64,000 bases of DNA from an uncultured Oscillospiraceae bacterium (GTDB lineage Bacteria > Bacillota > Clostridia > Oscillospirales > Oscillospiraceae): the NCBI GenBank assembly GCA_944385095.1, contig CALWVS010000001.1, forward strand, positions 124,001 to 188,000. Direction: 5' to 3'. The number at the start of each line of letters is the position of its first letter. The first letter of the stretch is position 1. Positions 1-8,009 of the stretch are shown here, one piece after another. Under the pieces are notes generated by a model. The model saw nothing but the letters and a program-made list of their open reading frames with translations, did not search any database and was not told where the DNA came from. Position numbers and translations under genes: made by a program.

Positions 1-1713
1 TCAGAAGATGACCCCAATCGTCTGCCCACAGCAGAGGAGCTGCTGGGACGGATGTGTAAGAGCTTTGGAATCCAGGGAACTGGTGCTGTGGATGAAGACG
101 AGGCGAAAAAAGAGGGAAAGACAGTCCCCACATTGAATCTTGGTGATATGTCTCAAGTAGATGCCAGAGCTGTGGCAGGGGTGCTATATGAGCTGTATTA
201 CCGCTCAAAAATCAACAACTGGCCACTGTATGTATTTGCTGAGGATGTCAGCACCAACTTTATTACCAGTGTAAAAGAACATGGTCTGCGTGGTGTGGAA
301 ATTGAGGCAGTCACCGTGCGTAAGTATAACACCCAATACGCAGCACACCTGCTGGGACGTGTGGCAAGCATGAGCCCAGAGGAAGCCGATTACTATATGG
401 GGTTGGATGTAGGGTATAACCTCAATGATAAGGTGGGAAAAGAGGGGGCTGAATGGGCATTTGAGCAGTATTTGCGTGGTACATCTGGCACCAGAACCAT
501 TGAGCGCAATGAAAATGGAAAAATTATCTCCTCAAATTGGCTCACTGATACGGAAACAGGGGAATTGATGGCACCAGAGCCGGGAAACAATGTGTTTTTG
601 ACCATTGACATTGATTTACAGCAAAAAGTGGAAGAAATTCTGGCAACAGGTGTAAAAAATCTGGAAAGTAAGGAAGTGCGTGGTGCAGCATGTGTGGTAT
701 TGGACGTAGATACAGGTGAAATTTTAACATCTGCATCCTATCCCACGTTTTCCCTTGAAAATTATTCTAGGGACTACGCAGAAAATGCGACTGACCCATT
801 ATCTCCTCTGTTAAACCGTGCGTTTATGGGTCTCTATGCGCCAGGTTCCACATTTAAGATGATTACCGCCATTGCAGCATTGGAGGAAGGACTGGTTACT
901 CCCAATACCAAAATCAGAGATGAGGGTAAGTACACCTATTGGTCAAAAACCAACGCCCCACAGTGTTGGATTTATCGACAGTATGGCAGCACACATGGTT
1001 TAGTTGATGTGACAGAGGCCATAGAGGTATCCTGTAACTACTTCTTTTATGATGTGGGCAGACGGATGGGAATTGAAACCTTGGATCGCTACGCTGAGAT
1101 GTTTGGATTGGGGCAAAAGACAGGCGTGGAACTTTCCGAGTATCCAGGTGTTCTAGCAAGTCCTGAATATTCAGAATCTGTGGGACAGAAGTGGTATGAA
1201 GGTAACATCACATCTGTGGCCATCGGACAGGAAAACACACAGGTAACACCCATCCAGCTTGCCAATTATATTGCAACACTGGTCAATGGTGGCACAAGAT
1301 ATACTACCCATCTACTGAAAACAGTCAAGTCTGGCGATTTCTCTCAGGTGGTTTACAACTATGAACCGCAGGTGGTCAACAGCATTCAAATCAAAGAGGA
1401 AAATCTGGATGCAGTCAAGGAAGGTATGCTGGATTTGACCACAGAGGGTTCTGTTGCCTATGCCTTTGCAGATTTACCATTTCAGGTAGGAGCAAAAACA
1501 GGTTCTGCACAGGTCAGTGTGGAATCTCAATCCAATGCAGTGTTTGTCTGTTTTGCGCCTTACGACGACCCACAAGTTGCAGTGGCTCTGGTGGTCGAGC
1601 GAGGCGGCAGCGGTTCTACCTTGGGTGAAATGGCAGCACAGGTTTTGACTTATTACTTTACCACAGAGGGCAATCAGGGGCAGTTACCAGTAGAAAATGT
1701 ATTGCTTCCCTGA
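1..1713 (+). CDS. Penicillin-binding protein, class B transpeptidase (PBP2-like), 5' partial
   Basis: The frame is open from base 1, so the gene starts upstream of the window; the ATG at 52 is only an internal methionine. What remains covers the dimerisation region and the whole transpeptidase domain, which cross-links peptidoglycan outside the membrane. The three active-site motifs are present: STFK (serine codon at 847), SCN in the VSCNYFF stretch, and KTGSAQ near the C-terminus. The IGQENTQVTP segment is also typical. The membrane anchor must lie in the missing part. Length and domain order fit the PBP2/MrdA group of rod elongation, but without the N-terminus a division or sporulation PBP (FtsI/SpoVD type) cannot be excluded. 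Confidence 0.9.
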   Translation, partial: SEDDPNRLPTAEELLGRMCKSFGIQGTGAVDEDEAKKEGKTVPTLNLGDMSQVDARAVAGVLYELYYRSKINNWPLYVFAEDVSTNFITSVKEHGLRGVEIEAVTVRKYNTQYAAHLLGRVASMSPEEADYYMGLDVGYNLNDKVGKEGAEWAFEQYLRGTSGTRTIERNENGKIISSNWLTDTETGELMAPEPGNNVFLTIDIDLQQKVEEILATGVKNLESKEVRGAACVVLDVDTGEILTSASYPTFSLENYSRDYAENATDPLSPLLNRAFMGLYAPGSTFKMITAIAALEEGLVTPNTKIRDEGKYTYWSKTNAPQCWIYRQYGSTHGLVDVTEAIEVSCNYFFYDVGRRMGIETLDRYAEMFGLGQKTGVELSEYPGVLASPEYSESVGQKWYEGNITSVAIGQENTQVTPIQLANYIATLVNGGTRYTTHLLKTVKSGDFSQVVYNYEPQVVNSIQIKEENLDAVKEGMLDLTTEGSVAYAFADLPFQVGAKTGSAQVSVESQSNAVFVCFAPYDDPQVAVALVVERGGSGSTLGEMAAQVLTYYFTTEGNQGQLPVENVLLP

Positions 1714-1802
1714 TCTGTCCCTGTACTCAATTTGGTTCCAACTGTGATAACAGCTTGAACAAATAGATTTTATGTCTCAAAGGAAGAAAGGAGACAGACA
1801 AA

Positions 1803-2612
1803 ATGTCTGAGTGTACTCACAACTGTTCTACTTGCAGTTCTGACTGTAGTTCCCGAGATATGAGAGCTCCAGCCAATGCAAAATCCAGCATTAAAAAAGT
1901 CATTGCCGTTGTCAGTGGAAAGGGAGGTGTTGGAAAGAGCACAGTGACCGCCTCACTTGCCATTGCCATGGCACGCAGAGGTCACAAGGTGGCTGTTTTG
2001 GATGCTGATATTACAGGACCTTCCATGCCCACTGCATTTGGTATCCATGAACGGGCACTGGCAACAGAGGATGGCATTCAGCCTGCTGTTACTGCCAGCG
2101 GAATTAAGCTGATGTCTTTGAACCTGCTCACCGCCAATGAGACAGATCCCGTCATCTGGCGTGGACCTGTGATTGCTGGTGTTGTCACTCAGTTCTGGAG
2201 TGATGTAGAGTGGGGAGAGGTGGACTACATGTTTGTGGATATGCCCCCAGGAACAGGGGATGTGCCCCTGACTGTATTCCAGTCCCTGCCTGTGGATGGC
2301 ATTGTAGTGGTCACATCTCCTCAAGATTTGGTGTCCATGATTGTGACTAAGGCTGTCCACATGGCACAGATGATGTCAGTACCTCTGTTGGGTCTGGTGG
2401 AGAATTACAGCTACTTCCAGTGCCCTGACTGTGGAAAGCAACATGCCATTTTTGGAGAGAGCCATCTGGAACAGGAGGCAATGAAACTGGGTCTGCCTCT
2501 GCTGGCAAAGCTCCCCATTGACCCCAATCTGGCTGCCGCTTTTGATGCAGGTAAACTGGAGGAAGTAGAAACCAATTATCTGGAAGGGGTCGCAGCCCAA
2601 CTGGATGTTTAA
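1803..2612 (+). CDS. mrp: Mrp/NBP35-type Fe-S cluster carrier ATPase
   Basis: P-loop ATPase of the Mrp/ApbC family, which binds a 4Fe-4S cluster as a dimer and passes it to apo-proteins in the cytoplasm. The deviant Walker A GKGGVGKST lies near residue 40, DADITGPS follows, and the switch motif VDMPPGTGD is near residue 145. The N-terminus has four cysteines within 12 residues (C4, C8, C11, C15), and a CPDC pair near residue 203 matches the C-terminal cluster ligands of the family. The ATG at 1803 has a GGAG site 8-9 bases upstream. 269 residues is a normal length. It stands alone and ends in a terminator shared with the convergent transporter gene. Confidence 0.93.
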   Translation: MSECTHNCSTCSSDCSSRDMRAPANAKSSIKKVIAVVSGKGGVGKSTVTASLAIAMARRGHKVAVLDADITGPSMPTAFGIHERALATEDGIQPAVTASGIKLMSLNLLTANETDPVIWRGPVIAGVVTQFWSDVEWGEVDYMFVDMPPGTGDVPLTVFQSLPVDGIVVVTSPQDLVSMIVTKAVHMAQMMSVPLLGLVENYSYFQCPDCGKQHAIFGESHLEQEAMKLGLPLLAKLPIDPNLAAAFDAGKLEEVETNYLEGVAAQLDV

Positions 2613-2637
2613 CAAGTGGAAAAGTCCGCAAAAATCA

Positions 2638-2666
2638 ATCGCAGCGATGAAGCTCATCGCTGCGAT
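2638..2666. terminator. Bidirectional terminator between mrp and the phosphate symporter
   Basis: A perfect 12-bp stem (ATCGCAGCGATG with its complement) and a 5-base loop lie between two convergent genes. It is followed by ATTTGTTT on the + strand and flanked by A-rich sequence (CAAAAATCA) on the other side, so it could serve both transcripts. Confidence 0.75.
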
Positions 2667-2672
2667 ATTTGT

Positions 2673-4358
2673 TTAGATATGCTCTTTTACCTTTGCCATT
2701 TCTTCTGCGATATTGAGAACATGGTCACCAATTCGCTCAAAGTCTGTAAGGAGTTCAGCATAAATAATACATGCTTCTTCGGAACAAGTACCATCTTTCA
2801 TACGGGCTAAATGGTTGCGGCGGAAATCTCGGCGCATATCATCAATTTTCTGCTCCAGAGCAGACACTTCTGAGAGCCAGCTTTGTGTGCCAGCATGTTC
2901 ATCCAGCAGTTGGTTGATGCCTTCCTCACAAATATCCCGCATGGCGGTAATTTCTCCAATGGCTGCATCTGAGAAGATGATATTTCGAGTGATAAGTTTT
3001 TTGGTGTATCCAGCCAAGTTGTTGGCATGGTCACCAATTCGCTCAATATTACCGGAGATAGTAAAGAAGCCACTGACAACCGCTGAGGCCTGTTCGTTGG
3101 TCTCATAGGCAATCAGTTTGGATACATGCAGAGAAATTTCCTTGTTGAGAAAATCCAGATATTCCTCTACTTCTTCTACACGCTCCAACTGGTCTACACT
3201 GCGATTTAAAACAGAATGGAAGCTGGTTTCCACATTTTCCTGTGCCATTGTCATCATACGGCGCAGCTCATGTTGAAGCTGGTCCACATAGATAGCAGAT
3301 ACACCCAGCCCACCATCTTTGCTGCTAATCTGTACAGGGGTCAGGTACTCCAGATGCATCTGACCATCTCTGTCCTCTGGGCACTCAGGCAGAATTTTGG
3401 TGGCAGCCATAGCTAGATAGTTGCCAAGGGGCAGAAGCAGAATGGTAGTGATAATATTGAAACAGGTATGTGTCAAAGCAATCTGAGCGGCAGGGGATGT
3501 GGGCATCATCGCAGAAATGGATTGCCCAAGGGAACCGGGGAGCACAATGGTACCATCAATCACATGGGCAATGGGGAACAGAATAAAGAGAATGGTAAAT
3601 ATAATGGTACCAATCACGTTAAACATGAGATGGATAATGGTGGTACGTTTTGCACTGCGGCTGGTACCAATAGAGGCCAGCACTGCTGTGATACAGGTAC
3701 CAATATTTTGACCAAACAGCACAAAGACGGCACTGGAAAGGGGAATGACGCCACTGTTGGCAAGTGTCTGCAAGATACCAACAGAGGCAGAGGAGGACTG
3801 AATCACAGCAGTAAAGCCAGCACCTGCCAAAATACCCAGCAGAGGATTGGAGAAGGTGGACATCAAATTGATGAACGACTCAGACTCACGCAGAGGGGAC
3901 ATAGCACCACTCATCATGTCCATACCAATGAACAGCACACCAAGACCGGCTAAAATTTGACCAATGTGCTGAAGTTGTGGACGCTTCACAAATACTACAA
4001 GAGCCACACCCACAAAGGCAAACAGTGGAGCCAATTCACCCACATCTAGGGCAATCAGCAGACCGGTGACGGTGGTACCAATGTTGGCACCCATAATAAT
4101 CCACACAGCCTGTCTAAGGGTCATCATACCAGCATTGACAAAGCCAACCACCATAACGGTAGTGGCAGAGGACGACTGGATGACGGCGGTAATCAGGGCA
4201 CCCACCAGAACACCCAGAAAACGGTTGGCAGTCAGCCGTTCCAGAATTAGTTTCATTCGACTGCCTGCGGCGGCTTCAAGACCGGAGCTCATCATCTGCA
4301 TTCCATAAAGGAACAGAGCTAAGCCTCCTAACAGGCCTAAAAAGTCTGTCATTTGCAT
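2673..4358 (-). CDS. Na+/phosphate cotransporter with C-terminal PhoU-like domain (NptA family)
   Basis: Integral membrane symporter of the Na/Pi cotransporter II family. Two inverted halves each carry the family repeat with a QSSSA core (AVIQSSSATT near residue 60 and AVIQSSSASV near residue 185), each followed by hydrophobic helices. The last ~220 residues are soluble, helical and PhoU-like, with two ERIGDH motifs typical of PhoU repeats. 561 residues is the usual size for the bacterial PhoU-fused form. The start has a GAGGAG site, and a second ATG two codons later is possible. The gene sits behind a leader with its own promoter, a 14-codon ORF and a terminator (4424-4619), so expression probably depends on readthrough. 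The substrate is inferred from the family. Confidence 0.9.
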   Translation of the reverse strand: MQMTDFLGLLGGLALFLYGMQMMSSGLEAAAGSRMKLILERLTANRFLGVLVGALITAVIQSSSATTVMVVGFVNAGMMTLRQAVWIIMGANIGTTVTGLLIALDVGELAPLFAFVGVALVVFVKRPQLQHIGQILAGLGVLFIGMDMMSGAMSPLRESESFINLMSTFSNPLLGILAGAGFTAVIQSSSASVGILQTLANSGVIPLSSAVFVLFGQNIGTCITAVLASIGTSRSAKRTTIIHLMFNVIGTIIFTILFILFPIAHVIDGTIVLPGSLGQSISAMMPTSPAAQIALTHTCFNIITTILLLPLGNYLAMAATKILPECPEDRDGQMHLEYLTPVQISSKDGGLGVSAIYVDQLQHELRRMMTMAQENVETSFHSVLNRSVDQLERVEEVEEYLDFLNKEISLHVSKLIAYETNEQASAVVSGFFTISGNIERIGDHANNLAGYTKKLITRNIIFSDAAIGEITAMRDICEEGINQLLDEHAGTQSWLSEVSALEQKIDDMRRDFRRNHLARMKDGTCSEEACIIYAELLTDFERIGDHVLNIAEEMAKVKEHI

Positions 4359-4423
4359 GTTTGGATTTCCTCCTCATTCTCTACAATAACATTTGTGTGT
4401 AATTTGACTGGGATCATTCATCC

Positions 4424-4480
4424 AAAAAACGTAAAAGGCATCACCCGCGTAGGATATTGTATTCTTACGCAGGTCATGCC
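4424..4480 (-). terminator. Intrinsic terminator or attenuator in the leader of the phosphate symporter
   Basis: On the minus strand a near-perfect stem pairs GGCAT-g-ACCTGCGTA with TACGCGGGT-g-ATGCC (4437-4480) and is followed by TTTTACGTTTTTT. It lies 20 bases after the leader ORF and about 65 bases before the symporter start, downstream of the only clear promoter. It therefore stands in the path of transcription into the gene. Confidence 0.8.
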
Positions 4481-4500
4481 TCAATTCGTTTTTTGATTGT

Positions 4501-4545
4501 TTAAGCCAACTCCTGTTGACCCGGGCACAGATGCTCCCATGGCAT
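4501..4545 (-). CDS. Putative 14-residue leader peptide upstream of the phosphate symporter
   Basis: A 14-codon ORF, MPWEHLCPGQQELA, begins 5 bases after an AGAGAGG site and lies about 38-45 bases after the predicted transcription start. Its TAA stop is 20 bases before the attenuator hairpin. Promoter, ribosome site, short ORF, terminator and gene is the classic order of a translation-sensing leader. I do not recognise the peptide. Alternatives are a stand-alone microprotein with its own transcript, or a structured RNA in which the ORF is accidental: CAAC-AGGA-GTTG inside it can also fold. No run of a single amino-acid codon points to ordinary amino-acid attenuation. Confidence 0.45.
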   Translation of the reverse strand: MPWEHLCPGQQELA

Positions 4546-4590
4546 TGCTACCTCTCTGTACTCTTATTTTCTAATTCCAAACCATTTACT

Positions 4591-4619
4591 ATTATAAAAA
4601 ACAAGTCAGCACTCGTCAA
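4591..4619 (-). promoter_or_regulatory. Sigma-A promoter of the symporter leader
   Basis: On the minus strand TTGACG (4614-4619), a 17-base spacer and TATAAT (4591-4596) form an almost perfect vegetative promoter. I see no second promoter between the downstream attenuator and the transporter gene. Confidence 0.8.
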
Positions 4620-4671
4620 TAGATTTTACATGGAGTTTACAATCTTCAAACATTTTCTCCTGTCTCCATAG

Positions 4672-4709
4672 AAAATCCCCCCTTTTCATCACAGAAAAGA
4701 GGGGATTTT
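4672..4709 (-). terminator. Terminator after the ABC-F gene
   Basis: AAAATCCCC pairs with GGGGATTTT around a pyrimidine/purine inner stem, about 16 bases after the ABC-F stop codon on the minus strand. The T-rich end of the stem supplies the uridine tract. Confidence 0.7.
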
Positions 4710-4725
4710 CACGAATAGATGGTAA

Positions 4726-6321
4726 TTATTGTTCTTTTTGTGTTTCTAAATAGTCATCATAGGACATGAGGCGGTCAATTAACTTTCCATCTTCTGTAAA
4801 ATCAAAGATGCGGTTACAGACTGTCTGAATGAGCTGGTGGTCGTGGGAGGATATCAGGATGTTGCACTTGACAGCTTCCAGTCCGTTGTTCAATGCAGCA
4901 ATGGATTCCAAATCCAGATGGTTGGTGGGCTGGTCCAGCATCAGCACATTGGCACCAGAGAGCATCATACGGGAGAGCATACAGCGCACCTTTTCACCAC
5001 CCGAGAGCACCTTGACAGGCTTGTAAACTTCATCGCCAGAGAACAGCATACGCCCTAAAAATCCACGCAAATACTGTTCTTGTGGGTCGTTGGAGTACTG
5101 GCGCAGCCACTGTACCAGATTGTCATCACAGCCTTCAAAATAGGGGGTATTGTCTTTGGGGAAGTAGGAGTAAGTGGCAGTCTGACCCCATTTTACAGTA
5201 CCCTCATCTGGCTCCATTTCGCCAGCCAGAATTTTAAAGAGGGCAGTGTGGGCATTTTCATTGTCACCTACAAAGGCAATTTTATCCCCATGGTTCACAA
5301 TGAAAGAAACTTTATCCAATACTTTGACCCCATCAATGGTTTTACTCACATCGGTTACAAACAGAATGTCCTTTCCTACCTCACGGTCGGGAGAGAAGCC
5401 TACCCAGGGATAGCGGCGAGAGGATGCAGGCAGTTCCTCAACGGTCAATTTATCCAGCAGTTTACGGCGGGCGGTTGCCTGTTTGGATTTAGACTTGTTG
5501 GCAGAAAAACGGGAGATAAAGTCCTGTAATTCCTTAATTTTTTCTTCATTGCGTTTATTCTGGTTTTTAATGAGCTGCTGTACCAGTTGGCTGGACTCAT
5601 ACCAGAAATCGTAGTTGCCCACATACATCTTAATTTTATTGTAATCAATATCTACAATATGGGTACAGACTGTGTTCAGGAAGTGGCGGTCATGGCTGAC
5701 TACAATCACAGTACCCTCAAAGTCCAGAAGAAAATCCTCAAGCCAGTTGATGGCATCAATATCCAGGTTGTTGGTGGGTTCGTCCATCATCAAAAGGTCA
5801 GGGTTGCCAAACAGAGCCTGTGCTAGCAGAACTTTTACCTTGAGACGGGCATCCAAAGTAGCCATGTCGTTGTAATGCAGGTCGGTGCCAATACCAAGTC
5901 CCTGCAAAATACGGCTGGCGTCGCTCTCTGCTTCCCAGCCACCCAGTTCCGCAAATTCTTCCTCCAAGTGACAGGCAAGCATACCATCTTCATCGGTCAT
6001 CTCCTCTTTGGCATACAGTTCTTCTTTCTGCTTGCCAATTTCATAGAGACGCTGGTTGCCCATAATCACGGTGTCCATCACATTGTAGGCATCGTAGGCA
6101 TTCTGATTCTGCTTGAGTACAGACATACGTACATTGGGCAATAGGGACACCTGACCACTGGTGGGTTCCAGTTCGCCAGAGAGGATTTTGAGGAAGGTGG
6201 ATTTGCCTGCGCCATTGGCTCCAATAATGCCATAGCAGTTGCCACGCAAAAATTGTAAATCCACATGGGAAAAGAGTGGCGTGCCGCTGTAGTTTAAGCT
6301 CAAATCGGTAACTGTAATCAT
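4726..6321 (-). CDS. ABC-F family ATPase (YkpA/YbiT-like) with degenerate second nucleotide site
   Basis: Soluble protein with two tandem ABC ATPase domains and no membrane segment, as in ABC-F factors that act on ribosomes. Domain 1 has a full Walker A (GANGAGKS), and Walker B with catalytic Glu in MDEPTNNLD. A charged linker follows near residues 240-300. In domain 2 the Walker A position reads GDNENAHTA, without the GK pair, and Walker B reads LDQPTNHLD, with Gln for the catalytic Glu, although LSGGEKV is intact. The start at 6321 (MITVTD) is chosen because AAGGAG lies 7 bases before it; the longer frame from 6336 would run through that site. 531 residues is normal. Antibiotic-resistance ABC-F proteins are related, but nothing here indicates resistance. 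Confidence 0.88.
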   Translation of the reverse strand: MITVTDLSLNYSGTPLFSHVDLQFLRGNCYGIIGANGAGKSTFLKILSGELEPTSGQVSLLPNVRMSVLKQNQNAYDAYNVMDTVIMGNQRLYEIGKQKEELYAKEEMTDEDGMLACHLEEEFAELGGWEAESDASRILQGLGIGTDLHYNDMATLDARLKVKVLLAQALFGNPDLLMMDEPTNNLDIDAINWLEDFLLDFEGTVIVVSHDRHFLNTVCTHIVDIDYNKIKMYVGNYDFWYESSQLVQQLIKNQNKRNEEKIKELQDFISRFSANKSKSKQATARRKLLDKLTVEELPASSRRYPWVGFSPDREVGKDILFVTDVSKTIDGVKVLDKVSFIVNHGDKIAFVGDNENAHTALFKILAGEMEPDEGTVKWGQTATYSYFPKDNTPYFEGCDDNLVQWLRQYSNDPQEQYLRGFLGRMLFSGDEVYKPVKVLSGGEKVRCMLSRMMLSGANVLMLDQPTNHLDLESIAALNNGLEAVKCNILISSHDHQLIQTVCNRIFDFTEDGKLIDRLMSYDDYLETQKEQ

Positions 6322-6457
6322 GGTACGCTCCTTCAATTATAGTAGTATTCAAACAATCGGGTATTATCTTATCATATTATGTCAGGAAAGAACAGAGTTT
6401 TTTGAGAGAAAAACAGGGTGTTTTTTTCAATTTTTCCAGAATGGTTGCCAGAATATA

Positions 6458-6494
6458 CATCTGCCCTGTGCAAAGGAATTGCACAGGGCAGATG
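6458..6494 (-). terminator. Perfect 16-bp hairpin after the HtrA gene
   Basis: CATCTGCCCTGTGCAA and its exact complement enclose a 5-base loop, 14 bases after the htrA stop on the minus strand. The uridine tract is weak (TATATTCT), so it may stabilise the 3' end or terminate inefficiently. Confidence 0.6.
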
Positions 6495-6507
6495 GACTAA
6501 GGTAGGA

Positions 6508-7872
6508 TTACCAAGAGAAACCGAAAGGCCAGTTATAGATTGGAGATTGCTGGGTACTCTGCTGACTGGATTGTGGCTGAATTTGGTTGGCAGCCTCTGT
6601 CTGTTCATTTTTCTCATCAAAGGTGATGGACAGTTCCAAAGTTTCTGTGCCACGAATGACCTTTAAAGTGGCTGTGTCCCCTGCCTTGTAGTCAGTGGAG
6701 AGGGCAGCGGTCAGAGCAGTGCTGGAGTCAATGGCAGTGTCATCAATGGCAGTAATGATATCACCAGATTGTAGTCCTGCCTTTTGGGCACAAGAACCAT
6801 CTGCTACACTTTCAATAAAGGCTCCTGCACTAATGCCATACTTCTGGGCATAGTCGGGAACAGAGGTCACTTGTACACCCATGTAAGGCTTTCCCGTCAC
6901 ATAGCCATGTTCGATCAGATCAGTTAGAATTTGCTTCACATCGTTGATGGGGAGGGCAAAACCCAAGCCCTCAGTGGAGACACCAGAACTGCTCTGGGTA
7001 TATTTGGCGGTGACAATGCCAACTACATTACCATAGCTGTCAAACAGGGGTCCACCAGAGTTGCCCTGGTTGATGTCACAGTTGGTCTGCAATACATTCA
7101 ATGTGGTGGTCTCTGTCTGATTGGTGGTGGGGTTCACACTGGAAGTGGTAATGAGACGTTCCAAAGCAGAGACAATACCATCTGTCAAAGAGTAGGTCAG
7201 TTCACCCAGGGGGTTGCCAATGGTATAGACACTTTCTCCTACCACCAGTTGACTGCTGTCACCCAGGGTGACAGGAGTGAGACCAGTGGCTTCAATTTTC
7301 AAAACTGCTACATCGTTGTCTTTTTCGCCGCCTACCAGTTTTGCAGTGTATTTGGTGCCATCTGCAAAGGAGACTTCAATATCAATGGCAGAGTTGTTGG
7401 CAGCGTCCTCAATCACGTGATAATTTGTGGCAATGTAGCCATCAGAGGTCAACACAAAACCGGAGCCGCTGGCGGCGGAAGTTGTGACCTGACCAAAGAA
7501 GTTGGTGGTGGTGGATACAGTGATACCAACACAGGAAGCCAGATTTGCAGCGTAAATCTGTTCAGGGGTCATGGGCTGATTGTTGTTGGTATTGACAACG
7601 GTTTCAACCTGGGGACGATCCCCCTGATACATCACAGTTTCAGGCTGGGTGGAAGCGTTGTAGAGAGCAGCTCCACCAATACCGGCACCGCCGCCAACCA
7701 GAGCACAAGCCAGAACCAAAGCAATGGCACGTTTGGAAATACTGCGGTGAGGTTTTTGAGGCTGAGGAGGAGTTACCCCATTGTAGTTTGGGGTGGGGTC
7801 GGTGTAATCTCCAAATCCACCACGGTAGCCATCATTTTCACTATTATAAAAATTGAACTCATTGCGATCCAT
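6508..7872 (-). CDS. HtrA/DegP-like membrane-anchored serine protease with PDZ domain
   Basis: Trypsin-like S1C protease for misfolded proteins at the outer face of the membrane. A polar N-terminus with a basic stretch (SISKRA) precedes one transmembrane helix at about residues 48-70. The triad is visible: His in ATNYHVIED, Asp in DNDVAVLKI and Ser in GNSGGPLF. A PDZ domain follows from about residue 325, then a Gln/Ser-rich tail. 454 residues fits the single-PDZ HtrA of Gram-positive bacteria. The ATG has an AGGAGTG site. It is transcribed alone on the minus strand, ending in a long hairpin. In relatives such genes answer to cell-envelope stress, but no CssR-like site was recognised here. 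Confidence 0.93.
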   Translation of the reverse strand: MDRNEFNFYNSENDGYRGGFGDYTDPTPNYNGVTPPQPQKPHRSISKRAIALVLACALVGGGAGIGGAALYNASTQPETVMYQGDRPQVETVVNTNNNQPMTPEQIYAANLASCVGITVSTTTNFFGQVTTSAASGSGFVLTSDGYIATNYHVIEDAANNSAIDIEVSFADGTKYTAKLVGGEKDNDVAVLKIEATGLTPVTLGDSSQLVVGESVYTIGNPLGELTYSLTDGIVSALERLITTSSVNPTTNQTETTTLNVLQTNCDINQGNSGGPLFDSYGNVVGIVTAKYTQSSSGVSTEGLGFALPINDVKQILTDLIEHGYVTGKPYMGVQVTSVPDYAQKYGISAGAFIESVADGSCAQKAGLQSGDIITAIDDTAIDSSTALTAALSTDYKAGDTATLKVIRGTETLELSITFDEKNEQTEAANQIQPQSSQQSTQQSPIYNWPFGFSW

Positions 7873-8009
7873 GTTTCAATCACTCCTAAATCTGTTGCAT
7901 CGGTAGTTTTTCCTTTGAACAAGACAGAGTATACCGAATAATTATGAAGAAAACATGAAGAAATATAGGGGGAATTTTAAATTTTTCCAAAACGAACTTT
8001 GAATATCCT

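Noticed and set aside
3468..3953. 161-residue frame antisense to the phosphate symporter
   Set aside because: It overlaps conserved membrane segments of the symporter and lacks a ribosome site.
4501..4545. Manganese (yybP-ykoY) riboswitch in the symporter leader
   Set aside because: A GAGGTAGC string and a CCGGGTCAACAGG stretch looked suggestive, but the characteristic paired loops of that class are not formed.
6931..7941. 336-residue open frame on the + strand
   Set aside because: It lies antisense to the htrA gene, which has complete catalytic motifs and a ribosome site. The opposite frame has no ribosome site and low-complexity composition, as expected from a codon-bias shadow.
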